Shown here piece by piece: positions 1 through 8,454 of a stretch of DNA of 64,000 nucleotides. A program made the position numbers and the translations under genes. The stretch is from contig NZ_SULM01000012.1 of the NCBI RefSeq assembly GCF_005250615.1, positions 1 to 64,000 on the forward strand, in the 5' to 3' direction. Within the stretch, counting starts at the first letter, position 1. Each line of letters opens with the position of its first letter. This stretch comes from Pseudomonas rhizoryzae. GTDB taxonomy: Bacteria > Pseudomonadota > Gammaproteobacteria > Pseudomonadales > Pseudomonadaceae. The notes under the pieces are model-generated. The model searched no databases and was not told the DNA's origin. It saw nothing but the letters and a program-made list of their open reading frames with translations.

Positions 1-212
1 TCCCAGGCCGACAGGCGACGAAACAGGGCCAGGCCGATGACGCACCAGAGCATGGATTCCAGCGGCAGCCGACGTTTGCGTAGGGTAGCCACCCCGGCTG
101 TTTCCAGCGCGGTCTTGATCAGGTCGGGATCGAGCAGCTCACCCAAGGCTTCGAGTGTCGTCGTGGTCGAAGAAAACTCGCGAGTCATTTCCAGGGCTTG
201 AGCAATACGCAT
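1..212 (-). CDS. IS4-family transposase, N-terminal part
   Basis: The ATG at 212-210 opens a frame that stays open to the window edge (70 residues). It begins MRIAQALEM and contains [20 protein letters not shown] followed by [20 protein letters not shown], the conserved N-terminal domain of IS4-type transposases that precedes the DDE catalytic domain. The catalytic part lies outside the window, so integrity cannot be judged. The gene starts directly behind a terminator-like hairpin, a known way for such elements to block transposase expression from impinging transcription. Confidence 0.85.
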   Translation of the reverse strand, partial: MRIAQALEMTREFSSTTTTLEALGELLDPDLIKTALETAGVATLRKRRLPLESMLWCVIGLALFRRLSAW

Positions 213-246
213 AAAAAATCCGGTGCTTGGAATCAAGCACCGGATT
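213..246 (-). terminator. Hairpin plus T-run just upstream of the transposase start
   Basis: A perfect 12-bp stem (217-228 with 235-246, arm AATCCGGTGCTT on the plus strand) has a 6-nt loop. On the minus strand it runs into six Ts and immediately into the transposase ATG. It has the form of an intrinsic terminator protecting the transposase from outside transcription, and could also mask translation initiation in read-through RNA. The role is inferred from other IS elements. Confidence 0.7.
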
Positions 247-297
247 CTGTGCGCTGCCAGTCAGGCGTCAAGGCCGAACTCTTAACTGACTGGCATT

Positions 298-317
298 AGC
301 CCTTGGGCTGGCTTTTT
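298..317 (-). terminator. Half of the presumed crc terminator, cut by the IS end
   Basis: On the plus strand the sequence AGCCCTTGGGCTGGCTTTTT would be one side and the loop of a long stem; its mirror (AAAAAGCCAGCCC) is missing where the IS begins. What is left can form only a 5-bp stem AGCCC-TT-GGGCT. On the minus strand, downstream of crc, the hairpin therefore appears disrupted and its T-run lost. The original stem is a reconstruction, not seen. Confidence 0.4.
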
Positions 318-330
318 ATGGGTGGACGCC

Positions 331-1110
331 TTAGATGCTGAGGGTCCAGTCGTAATCGACGATCAAAGGCGCATGTTCGGAGAAGCGCGGTTGTCGCGGC
401 AGGCGCGCCGAGCGGACGAAGCGGCGCAGGCCCGGGGTGAGGATGTTGTAGTCGAAGCGCCAGCCCAGGTTCAGATGCTCGGCCTGGTCGCTGTCGGGCC
501 ACCAGCTGAACTGGTCACCCTCACGGCTCACTTCGCGCAGGGCATCCACATAGCCCATGTTGCCGATCACCTCGTCCATCCAGGCCCGCTCCGGAGCCAG
601 GAAGCCGGGGATCTGCTGGCAGTCGCGCCAGTTCTTCACATCCTGTTTCTGGTGCGCCACGTACAGCGAGCCGCAATAGATGTATTCGCGGCGCTTGCGG
701 CGCTGCTTGTTCAGGTAGTGGGTGAAGTCGTCCATGAACTTGAACTTCATGTTCAGATCCTCATCGCCACGCTTGCCCGAAGGCAGCAACAGGGTAGCGA
801 TGCTGACCTTGTCGAAGTCCGCTTGCAGATAACGACCGAAGCGATCACATGACTCGAAGCCCAGGCCGCTGATCACCGCTTTCGGCTGGACCCGCGTATA
901 GAGCGCGACTCCACCCTGGGACGGCACCTCGGCATCGCAGGCGTAGAGGATGTAGCCATCCAGGGCGTAGGCCGGGTCGTCCATGTCGTAGGAAGAGGCG
1001 CGGGTATCCTGCAGGCAGATCACGTCGGCATTCTGCGCCTTCAACCAGGGCAACAGGCCCCGCTCGACAGCGTCCTGAATACCATTGACGTTCAAGCTGA
1101 TGATCCGCAT
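331..1110 (-). CDS. crc: Catabolite repression control protein Crc (exonuclease III-like fold)
   Basis: The 259-residue protein matches Pseudomonas Crc from memory in length and throughout its sequence, for example MRIISLNVNGIQ at the start and GWRFDYNILTPGLRRF near the end. Crc has an endonuclease/exonuclease/phosphatase fold but is not a working nuclease; with Hfq it represses translation of catabolic mRNAs during growth on preferred carbon sources. It is divergent from pyrE as in other pseudomonads. Downstream lies an IS4-family element. Many catabolic genes in this window (hydroxyproline operon, citrate and amino-acid transporters) are of the kind Hfq/Crc usually controls, which is inference. 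Confidence 0.95.
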   Translation of the reverse strand: MRIISLNVNGIQDAVERGLLPWLKAQNADVICLQDTRASSYDMDDPAYALDGYILYACDAEVPSQGGVALYTRVQPKAVISGLGFESCDRFGRYLQADFDKVSIATLLLPSGKRGDEDLNMKFKFMDDFTHYLNKQRRKRREYIYCGSLYVAHQKQDVKNWRDCQQIPGFLAPERAWMDEVIGNMGYVDALREVSREGDQFSWWPDSDQAEHLNLGWRFDYNILTPGLRRFVRSARLPRQPRFSEHAPLIVDYDWTLSI

Positions 1111-1147
1111 AAATGGCCCCCAAAAAATCGTGGATGTATGATACCCG

Positions 1148-1165
1148 AGCTAAACCGGTTTAGCT
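1148..1165. promoter_or_regulatory. 18-bp perfect palindrome between crc and pyrE
   Basis: AGCTAAACCGGTTTAGCT is a perfect inverted repeat in the 80-bp gap between two divergent genes, ending 25 bp before the pyrE start. Its position and symmetry suggest a binding site for a dimeric regulator; which regulator is unknown. It could overlap the promoter of either gene. Confidence 0.45.
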
Positions 1166-1190
1166 AAATACAAGCCGCGCAAGGACTTAT

Positions 1191-1832
1191 ATGCAGGCGT
1201 ATCAGCGTAATTTCATTCGTTTCGCCATCGAGCGCGGAGTTCTGCGTTTTGGTGAATTCACCCTGAAATCGGGTCGTGTCAGCCCGTATTTCTTCAATGC
1301 CGGCCTGTTCCACAGCGGTTCGGCGCTGGCCGAGCTCGGTCGCTGCTACGCTGATGCGCTGGTCGCGGCCAAGCTGCCCTTCGACGTGCTGTTCGGCCCG
1401 GCCTACAAGGGAATTCCCCTGGCTGCCGCCACAGCGGTGGCCCTGGCCGAGCACCATGGCCAAGACACGCCCTGGTGCTTCAACCGCAAGGAAGCCAAGG
1501 ATCACGGCGAAGGCGGCCTGCTGGTGGGCGCTCCCCTGACCGGCAAGGCGCTGATCATCGACGACGTCATCACCGCCGGCACGGCCATCCGCGAAGTCAT
1601 GCAGATCATCCAGGCCCAGGGTGCCAGTGCCGCCGGGGTGCTCATCGCCCTCAACCGCCAGGAGCGCGGGCGCGGCGAGCTGTCGGCCATCCAGGAAGTC
1701 GAGCGTGACTACGGCATTCCGGTACTGAGCATCGTGGCGCTGGATCAGGTGCTCGAATACCTGGCCGAAGATGCCGAGCTCAAGCGGCATCTGCCGGCCG
1801 TGCAGGACTATCGCGCTCAATACGGAATCTAG
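1191..1832 (+). CDS. pyrE: Orotate phosphoribosyltransferase
   Basis: The 213-residue enzyme converts orotate and PRPP to orotidine 5'-monophosphate in de novo pyrimidine synthesis. The PRPP-binding signature is seen as [15 protein letters not shown], and the conserved [11 protein letters not shown] segment lies further upstream. Length fits the gamma-proteobacterial PyrE. AAGGA stands a suitable distance before the ATG. The stop codon TAG (1830-1832) is also part of the CTAG at the left edge of a palindromic element, so the insertion reached the last codon without changing the protein. Confidence 0.96.
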   Translation: MQAYQRNFIRFAIERGVLRFGEFTLKSGRVSPYFFNAGLFHSGSALAELGRCYADALVAAKLPFDVLFGPAYKGIPLAAATAVALAEHHGQDTPWCFNRKEAKDHGEGGLLVGAPLTGKALIIDDVITAGTAIREVMQIIQAQGASAAGVLIALNRQERGRGELSAIQEVERDYGIPVLSIVALDQVLEYLAEDAELKRHLPAVQDYRAQYGI

Positions 1833-1995
1833 TGTGGTATTTCAGAAGTTGACTGCACAATTTTGGCGGCGCTTTTTCGGCCTGGGCGGCGTTGCCACTC
1901 CTCGCCATAGCCCTGCTATGACTCGTCGCGGCGCCTGGCCCAGGTCAAAAAATCACTCGCCAATTCTTGCGCGAACTTCTCAAACACCACACTAG
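1829..1995. mobile_element. MITE-like imperfect palindrome flanked by CTAG
   Basis: The 159-bp body (1833-1991) has terminal inverted repeats TGTGGTATTTCAGAAGTT and, reversed from the right end, TGTGGTGTTTGAGAAGTT (16 of 18 match). The arms remain loosely complementary to a centre near 1910-1917 (CATAG-CCCTG-CTATG). Both ends carry CTAG (1829-1832, 1992-1995), as expected for a duplicated target. IS5-group elements duplicate YTAR/CTAG, so a non-autonomous relative of that group is a reasonable guess. No coding capacity is evident. When transcribed from pyrE it would fold into a long hairpin. Confidence 0.7.
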
Positions 1996-2012
1996 CCACA
2001 GGAGAGACGGCC

Positions 2013-2609
2013 ATGGTGGTACGCCGCGCTGTCGCCGGCCTCTTGCTCATCGCCCTGCCGCTGGCCAGTTCGGCGGCCGAGCTGTATCGCTATCGGGATC
2101 GCAACGGCACCCTGGTCATCGATCGCCAGGGCGTGCCGCCGGAATATGCCGGCAAGGGCTATGACGTGCTCAACGAGCAAGGCCGGGTGATCCGCAAGGT
2201 CGCCCCCGCCCTGCCCGCCGAGGAACTGGAACGTCGTGAGCGGGAGCGCCAGCAGGCGCTGGCTGATGGACAGCTGCGCAAGCTCTACAGCAACGTCGCG
2301 GATGTCGACCGAGCCAAGGCGCGCAAGCTGGCGGAGCTGGATGGCCTGGTAGAGATCAAGCAAGCCAATCTGGAGTCTGCACGCCAGTTGCAAAATCAGT
2401 TGATGGAGCAGGCCGCGGTGCAACAGCGCAACGGCCAGACGCTCCCCGCGGACCTACAGGCACGCATCGATGCCGCCGCCGCCGATCAGCTCCGCCTCCA
2501 GGCCGATCTGCAGCGCTACGCCGAGCTGCGCCGTAGCACCCTTGCCGCCTTCGACGCCGACCGCGCGCGCATGCAGCGGTTGGAAGCTAACCAGGGTACG
2601 ACCCGCTAG
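2013..2609 (+). CDS. DUF4124 domain protein, exported
   Basis: The 198-residue protein starts with a signal peptide (MVVRRAVAGLLLIALPLASSAA) followed by a short DUF4124-like domain of about 40 residues (ELYRYRDRNGTLVIDRQGVP) and a long charged alpha-helical, probably coiled-coil tail (about 65-190). Such proteins are envelope-associated in Pseudomonas but their function is not known. AGGAGAG precedes the ATG. It follows pyrE as in other pseudomonads, separated here by the palindromic element. Confidence 0.8.
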   Translation: MVVRRAVAGLLLIALPLASSAAELYRYRDRNGTLVIDRQGVPPEYAGKGYDVLNEQGRVIRKVAPALPAEELERRERERQQALADGQLRKLYSNVADVDRAKARKLAELDGLVEIKQANLESARQLQNQLMEQAAVQQRNGQTLPADLQARIDAAAADQLRLQADLQRYAELRRSTLAAFDADRARMQRLEANQGTTR

Positions 2610-2745
2610 TTCTACAGGCGCTCCTCAGCCGTCCACTCTCTCGGGTCGGCAATGCGCCTTCTGACCCTTCCCGGCTCCTCAAGATCAATCGACCTGCCAG
2701 TCTTTCAGCTCTATGGCACGCACCGTGCTAATTGAACTTCAACTC

Positions 2746-2758
2746 ATTGTTGAACAAT
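2746..2758. promoter_or_regulatory. Candidate GntR/FadR-type operator
   Basis: ATTGTTGAACAAT is a perfect palindrome around a central G. Its core TTGTTGAACAA fits the GT-N3-AC pattern of FadR-subfamily operators (tnGTnnnACna). It lies about 84 bp before the start of a FadR/FCD-type regulator gene, so autoregulation and control of the DUF1989 gene behind it is a natural hypothesis. Confidence 0.5.
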
Positions 2759-2841
2759 CGAATAGCGACTTGGCGGTAGCGAGCAATGATCCAGCGAAGA
2801 CCTAAGCAGTCTGCACAACCGCTATCAGTGGGCGAGGCCCC

Positions 2842-3507
2842 ATGAGCGGTAAAGAGGCGGGAGGCCTATCCCTGGGCGCTCAGCTGCTCAAAGAGCTGCG
2901 CGAGGACATCATCAATGGCCGCCTGCTACCCGGCACGGCGCTGGTCGAGTCGGATCTGGTCAAGGCCTACAACGCCTCGCGCAACACCATTCGGGAAGCC
3001 CTCCACCAGCTGGACCACGAGGGCCTGGCCACCTATGTGCGCCACAAAGGCGTGATGGTGCGCCGCCTGGGGCTGGCGGAAGTGCGTGACCTCTTTCTAG
3101 TGCGCCGTACCCTGGAATTGCAGGCCATCCGCAGCAGCCGGCCGCTGCGCGAGTACCAGTCCGATCTCATGCTGAACGCCCTCGAGGCCGCCGAACTGGC
3201 GCAGTCGCGCGAAGACTGGCGCGCCTGTGGCACCCATAGCCTGCACTTCCATCGGCACATCGTCGGCCTGCTGCGCAGTCCGCTGCTCGATGAATTCTTC
3301 GCCAATGTCGCCGCCCAGATGCGCCTGCTGTTTTCCCTCGCGCCCGATGAGGAGCACTTCCAGCGCCCCTGGCTGGAGCGCGACCGCGAGATCCACGACC
3401 TACTCAGTGCCGGTCGCCCCCAGGAGGCAGCCGAGGCCATGGCCAGCTACCTCGAGGATTCCGAAAACCGACTGCTGGACCTGTTGAGCTCAGCCAAGCC
3501 ACTCTGA
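2842..3507 (+). CDS. GntR-family transcriptional regulator (FadR/FCD subfamily)
   Basis: In this 221-residue protein the N-terminal winged helix-turn-helix (about residues 10-75) shows LLPGTALVESDLVKAYNASR and NTIREALHQLDHEGL, typical of GntR. The C-terminal all-helical FCD effector domain (about 80-215) has VRRTLELQAIR and the usual spaced histidines (HSLHFHRHIV). FCD domains bind small carboxylic or amino acids, often with a metal. The DUF1989 gene starts 16 bp behind it, so it probably controls that gene and itself. The inducer is unknown. Confidence 0.88.
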   Translation: MSGKEAGGLSLGAQLLKELREDIINGRLLPGTALVESDLVKAYNASRNTIREALHQLDHEGLATYVRHKGVMVRRLGLAEVRDLFLVRRTLELQAIRSSRPLREYQSDLMLNALEAAELAQSREDWRACGTHSLHFHRHIVGLLRSPLLDEFFANVAAQMRLLFSLAPDEEHFQRPWLERDREIHDLLSAGRPQEAAEAMASYLEDSENRLLDLLSSAKPL

Positions 3508-3523
3508 CCGAGGAGCCCCGCCC

Positions 3524-4375
3524 ATGTACAAGGACTACCCTGCCGCCTACCAGACCACCAAGGGCTCGGCCCTGCAGGTCGACCGGGCCTTCTATGATCG
3601 CCTGCGCGAAAACAAAGGGGCGCGCACCCTGATCGAGCAATTCGAGATCCCGATCCGTACCGGTCGCGCCTGGAAGGTCCCGGCCGGCCACCTGTTCCGC
3701 GTCACCACCCCACACGGCCCCCAGGTGGGCGACTTCAACGTGTGGAACGCCCATGACCCCCGCGAGCGGATGTGGGCGGCGCGCACCCGGCAATTGCAGG
3801 GCGCCCACGTCAGCACCTACGACCGGCTCTGGTCGAACCTGCCCTTCCTGCGCCCGCTGCTGACCATCACCGATGACAGCCTGGCCGACTATGGCATCGA
3901 TGAACACGGCGGCCGCCTGCACGACCTGCTCGGCACCCGCTGCGACCCCTACGTCAACAAGATGCTCACCGGTGAGGACTTCCATCACCACTGCCACTCC
4001 AATCTGACCCGCGCGGTGCTGCCCCATGGCCTCACCGAATTCGATGTCCACGATGTGCTGAACATCTTCCAGTGCACCGGCCTGAATCACGATGACCTGT
4101 ATTTCATGAAGGCCTGCCCGGCCAAGCCCGGCGACTACCTGGAATTCTTCGCCGAGATCGATGTGCTCTGCGCCCTGTCCACCTGTCCAGGGGGTGACCT
4201 GTCGCTAGCGATGTGGGGGCCCGAGGCCCAGGACCCGCTCAGTGTCTGCCGGCCGCTGGGCGTGGAGATCTACCGCGTCGAGGACAGCCTGCTGGAAGGC
4301 TGGGAATCGCCCAAGCGGGCGGCCTACCAAGGCCAGCATGGCCTGACCCTGCCCAAGCCCAGCTGGGAGCAGTAA
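3524..4375 (+). CDS. DUF1989 / urea carboxylase-associated family protein
   Basis: The 283-residue protein belongs to the DUF1989 family, whose members often accompany urea carboxylase/allophanate genes or aminomethyl and guanidine metabolism. Recognisable segments are GHLFRVTTPHGPQVGDFNVW, LTGEDFHHHCHSNLTRAV and DVLCALSTCPGGDLSL; the conserved His and Cys residues hint at metal binding. No urea carboxylase gene is nearby, only the GntR regulator in front. The enzymatic role, if any, is not established, and I do not assign one. A strong hairpin terminator follows. Confidence 0.8.
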   Translation: MYKDYPAAYQTTKGSALQVDRAFYDRLRENKGARTLIEQFEIPIRTGRAWKVPAGHLFRVTTPHGPQVGDFNVWNAHDPRERMWAARTRQLQGAHVSTYDRLWSNLPFLRPLLTITDDSLADYGIDEHGGRLHDLLGTRCDPYVNKMLTGEDFHHHCHSNLTRAVLPHGLTEFDVHDVLNIFQCTGLNHDDLYFMKACPAKPGDYLEFFAEIDVLCALSTCPGGDLSLAMWGPEAQDPLSVCRPLGVEIYRVEDSLLEGWESPKRAAYQGQHGLTLPKPSWEQ

Positions 4376-4392
4376 GTCCAGGCCAGCAATGA

Positions 4393-4416
4393 AAACGGCG
4401 CCCTTGGGCGCCGTTT
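4393..4416. terminator. Bidirectional terminator between DUF1989 gene and argB
   Basis: An 11-bp perfect stem (AAACGGCGCCC, loop TT, GGGCGCCGTTT) lies between two convergent genes and has A/T ends on both sides, so it can serve both strands. Confidence 0.85.
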
Positions 4417-4435
4417 CCTATCCGCCCGAAAGCGC

Positions 4436-5341
<906 letters not shown>

Positions 5342-5364
5342 TCACCTCTCAAGGTCGACATAGA

Positions 5365-5390
5365 AAAGACAAAGGGCGCCTAAGCGCCCT
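5365..5390 (-). terminator. Terminator behind algC
   Basis: On the minus strand a 7-bp stem AGGGCGC/GCGCCCT (5373-5379 with 5384-5390) is followed by TTGTCTTTTC. It lies between the algC stop and the argB start and would separate or attenuate the two. Confidence 0.6.
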
Positions 5391-5412
5391 CTGTGCCACC
5401 GCTGACCCAAGG

Positions 5413-7962
5413 TCAGAACGGCAGGTTCAGATCCGGCTGCACCGCCAGCAGTTGCTTGCGGAACACCGTCTTGATGCGCTCCAGCTCTTCGAGGGTTTCC
5501 GCCTCGAAGCGCAGCACCAGCACCGGCGTGGTGTTGGACGCACGCACCAGGCCCCAACCGTTCTGGTAGTCGACGCGGACGCCATCCAGGGTGGTGATCT
5601 GGGCATCGCCCCACTGGGCGTCGCGCTGCAGGGTTTCGATGATGCCGAACTTGTTCTCTTCGGTCACCTGGATATTGATCTCCGGGGTGGAGATGTCTAC
5701 CGGGAAGGTATCGAACACCTGTTGGGCGCTGCCCTTCTCCTGGCTGAGGATCTCCAGCAGGCGCACGGCGCTGTAGATGCCGTCGTCGAAACCGAACCAG
5801 CGCTCCTTGAAGAACACGTGGCCGCTCATCTCACCGGCCAGCAGCGCGCCGGTTTCCTTCATCTTCTTCTTGATCAGCGAATGGCCGGTCTTCCACATGA
5901 TGGGACGACCGCCATAGCCGGCGATGAGGTTGTTCAGGCGACGGGTGCACTTGACGTCGAAGATGATGTCGGCGCCCGGGTTACGGGAGACCACGTCCTT
6001 GGCGAACAGCATCAGCAACTGGTCGGGATAGATGATCTTGCCTTCGTTGGTCACCACGCCGACGCGGTCGCCGTCGCCGTCGAAGGCCAGGCCCAGGTCG
6101 GCCCCGGTTTCCTTGACCTTGGCGATGAGGTCTTCGAGGTTCTCGGGCTTGCCCGGATCCGGATGGTGGTTGGGGAAGTTGCCGTCCACCTCGCAGAACA
6201 GCGGGATGACCTCGCAGCCCAGGGATTCGATCAGCTGGGGCGCATTGACCGCGGCCACGCCGTTGCCGGCGTCCACCACCACTTTGAGTTTCTTGGCCAG
6301 CACCACGTCGTTGCGGATGTAGTCGGCGTAGCTCTTGAGCACGTCGACCTGCTGGATCTGGCCGTGGCCGCTGGCCACGTCGCCGGTCTCGATACGCTGG
6401 CGCAGACGCTGGATGGACTCGTTGGCCAGGGTCTCGCCGGCGATGACGATCTTGAAGCCATTGTAGTCCGGCGGGTTATGGCTGCCGGTGAGCATGACGC
6501 CGGACTTGCCTTCGAGCACATTGGCCGCGTAGTAGAGCACCGGGGTCGGCACCATGCCGACGTCGCTGACATTGGCGCCGCTGTCGGCCACGCCCTTGAT
6601 CAGTTGGGCGACCAGTTCGGGGCCGGACAGGCGGCCGTCACGGCCGACGGCCACGTTGGGCTCGCCACGCGCCAGGCTCTCCGAACCGATGGCACGCCCG
6701 ATCCAGTAGGCGGCTTCGGCGGTCAGGGAGTCACCGACCACGCCACGGATATCGTAGGCGCGGAAGATGCTGGCATTGAGTTGGGGGGCTTGCGGGGTAG
6801 TGCTCATCGGGGGTTTCTCCAATCCCAGGAGATCCTGGTCTTCGTCGAGGATACTGATGTCGAGGATGTCGGTGGTCTGGAACAGCGGCTCGCTCTGGGT
6901 AGGGCGGCCTCTGTCGGCAAACTCCGCCAGGGTCTTGGCCACGGCATCGCTAGGTACGGTGGCATAGAGGTCCGGCGACGAACCGGCCGGTCGGCCGGCC
7001 AATCGAGCCATCGCCTTGGCCACGGGTTCCATTACCGCCAGGCGTAAGGCCGGGTTTTTGGCTGTCTTATTGGAATCAAGTTCCTCGGCATAGACCGCCA
7101 GAGTGCGGACGTCGTCACGTAGCCGTCGTGACACCTCTCGGGAAACCAGCCAAAAGCCCGCCAGCAGACCAAACAGGGCGAGAGCGAAGGCAACCAGGGG
7201 GGCGCCCAGCGAAAGGTCGTCGTTCCTCTCCGTAGCGGGTGCCAGCTCCAGCGCCCAGAGCGCACTGCCCGTGGCCAGTCGCCGGCTCAACGCCGTGTCG
7301 CCGGGCGCGCCACCGCTGGCCAATTGCTGGACGGCGCCCCCGGGGAATTGCTGCAGCAGGCGCCAGTGACCGATATTCGCCGGCGGCGTGGCCCAGCCCT
7401 GCAGCACGGCTGACAGGTCTTCCACCAGCACGACGCTACCCAGCAGTTGATCGCCACGGCGAATGGGTTGGGCGCTGTAGACCAGCCAGCGATCACCGAG
7501 CCGATAGGCTTCCGGCGGCGTGCGCTGACCGCTTTCCAGGCGTTTGAGCAGATCGAGGGCGGCGTAGTTGAGTGGGCCGGGGCGGTCGTTATCGATCTGC
7601 CGCATGCCGGCCGGCACTACCAGCACATCGACCACGCCCAGCCGCTCGCGCAACTGGGTTTCCGCCGCTGTACGCGCGGCGGGATCATCGCCCTGCAAGG
7701 CCTGCAGCACCAGGGCATCCCCGGCGACGCCCTGCAGACGTCGGGTCAAGGCCACCAGCAACTGATTGAGCGAGGCGGCCTGGGCCTGCAACGCCTGATC
7801 GGCCTGCTTCTCCTGGTTGCGCTCCCCCTGGGGCACCAGGACCAGCAACCAGAGCAGCGCCGCGGCCAGCAGCAGCCCGGCCAAGGCCAGCAACAGGCCG
7901 CCGCCCAGGCCGGGCAACGCAGCGTTGCGAGCCATGATCTTATGTCGCTCCTTGCTTGCCAT
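5413..7962 (-). CDS. algC: Phosphomannomutase/phosphoglucomutase AlgC with membrane-anchored N-terminal extension
   Basis: The full frame is 849 residues. Residues about 16-45 form a membrane segment (LALAGLLLAAALLWLLVLVP), residues about 45-250 a periplasmic sensor-like region, about 252-272 a second membrane segment, then a linker. From residue 386 the classical AlgC enzyme begins (FRAYDIRGVVGDS; active-site serine in TGSHNPP; metal loop DGDGDR). It interconverts 1- and 6-phosphates of mannose and glucose for alginate, LPS and rhamnolipid precursors. GGAG precedes the ATG at 7962, but a second well-placed ribosome site precedes M386, so a soluble 464-residue form is also likely. dut lies just upstream. 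Confidence 0.93.
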   Translation of the reverse strand: MASKERHKIMARNAALPGLGGGLLLALAGLLLAAALLWLLVLVPQGERNQEKQADQALQAQAASLNQLLVALTRRLQGVAGDALVLQALQGDDPAARTAAETQLRERLGVVDVLVVPAGMRQIDNDRPGPLNYAALDLLKRLESGQRTPPEAYRLGDRWLVYSAQPIRRGDQLLGSVVLVEDLSAVLQGWATPPANIGHWRLLQQFPGGAVQQLASGGAPGDTALSRRLATGSALWALELAPATERNDDLSLGAPLVAFALALFGLLAGFWLVSREVSRRLRDDVRTLAVYAEELDSNKTAKNPALRLAVMEPVAKAMARLAGRPAGSSPDLYATVPSDAVAKTLAEFADRGRPTQSEPLFQTTDILDISILDEDQDLLGLEKPPMSTTPQAPQLNASIFRAYDIRGVVGDSLTAEAAYWIGRAIGSESLARGEPNVAVGRDGRLSGPELVAQLIKGVADSGANVSDVGMVPTPVLYYAANVLEGKSGVMLTGSHNPPDYNGFKIVIAGETLANESIQRLRQRIETGDVASGHGQIQQVDVLKSYADYIRNDVVLAKKLKVVVDAGNGVAAVNAPQLIESLGCEVIPLFCEVDGNFPNHHPDPGKPENLEDLIAKVKETGADLGLAFDGDGDRVGVVTNEGKIIYPDQLLMLFAKDVVSRNPGADIIFDVKCTRRLNNLIAGYGGRPIMWKTGHSLIKKKMKETGALLAGEMSGHVFFKERWFGFDDGIYSAVRLLEILSQEKGSAQQVFDTFPVDISTPEINIQVTEENKFGIIETLQRDAQWGDAQITTLDGVRVDYQNGWGLVRASNTTPVLVLRFEAETLEELERIKTVFRKQLLAVQPDLNLPF
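6805..6820 (-). promoter_or_regulatory. Internal ribosome binding site and start of the short AlgC form
   Basis: On the minus strand GGAG (6820-6817) stands 9 nt before ATG (6807-6805), in frame with the long algC. Translation from here gives MSTTPQAPQLNASIFRAYD, i.e. exactly the textbook AlgC catalytic protein (464 residues, 5413-6807). Confidence 0.6.
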
Positions 7963-7998
7963 GCCGCTCTTCTCCTTTATGTCACGGCGTGCCTGGCG

Positions 7999-8454
7999 TC
8001 AGCGGGTCCCGGAGTGACCGAAGCCGCCGGCGCCACGCTCAGTTTCGGTGAAGCTCTCCACGATATCGAAATGCGCCTGCACCACAGGTACGAGCATCAG
8101 CTGAGCGATACGTTCGCCGATGCTCATCGTGAAGGTGGTCTGGCCGCGGTTCCAGCAGGACACCATGAGTTCACCCTGATAGTCCGAGTCGATCAGCCCG
8201 ACCAGGTTACCGAGCACGATGCCGTGCTTGTGGCCCAGCCCCGAGCGCGGCAGCACCAAGGCGGCCAGTGACGGATCGGCGATGTGGATGGCGAGCCCGG
8301 TGGGGATCAGCGCGGTCTGCCCCGGCTCCAGCACCAGATCCTCCTGCAACATGGCGCGCAGGTCGAGACCGGCCGAGCCGGGGGTGGCATAGGACGGCAG
8401 CGGGAAATCGCGCCCCAGGCGCGGGTCGAGGATCTTGGCTTGAAGGCTATGCAT
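7999..8454 (-). CDS. dut: Deoxyuridine 5'-triphosphate nucleotidohydrolase
   Basis: This 151-residue trimeric dUTPase hydrolyses dUTP to dUMP and pyrophosphate, keeping uracil out of DNA and feeding dTMP synthesis. Family motifs are visible in order: AGLDLRAM (motif 1), [11 protein letters not shown] (motif 2), [11 protein letters not shown] (motif 3), GERIAQLM (motif 4) and [11 protein letters not shown] (motif 5, the flexible C-terminal arm). Its start overlaps the end of coaBC by 8 bp, so the two are translationally coupled. Confidence 0.96.
   Translation of the reverse strand: MHSLQAKILDPRLGRDFPLPSYATPGSAGLDLRAMLQEDLVLEPGQTALIPTGLAIHIADPSLAALVLPRSGLGHKHGIVLGNLVGLIDSDYQGELMVSCWNRGQTTFTMSIGERIAQLMLVPVVQAHFDIVESFTETERGAGGFGHSGTR

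Larger units (their letters stand above)
1..298 (-). mobile_element. IS4-family insertion sequence, one end only (truncated by window edge)
   Basis: Reading the minus strand from 298, the terminus begins TAATGCCAGTCAGTTAAGAG, very close to the E. coli IS4 end as I remember it (TAATGCCGATCAGTTAAGG). Inside it follow a strong hairpin and the start of an IS4-type transposase. The element abuts the 3' flank of crc and its outer end falls within what looks like the crc terminator stem. The exact outer base (298 or a neighbour) and the target duplication cannot be fixed because the other end is outside the window. Confidence 0.75.

Noticed and set aside
1829-1995. Simple transcription terminator behind pyrE
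   Set aside because: The palindrome is far too long, has CTAG on both sides and no terminal T-run; a mobile element fits better, although it may still affect RNA ends.
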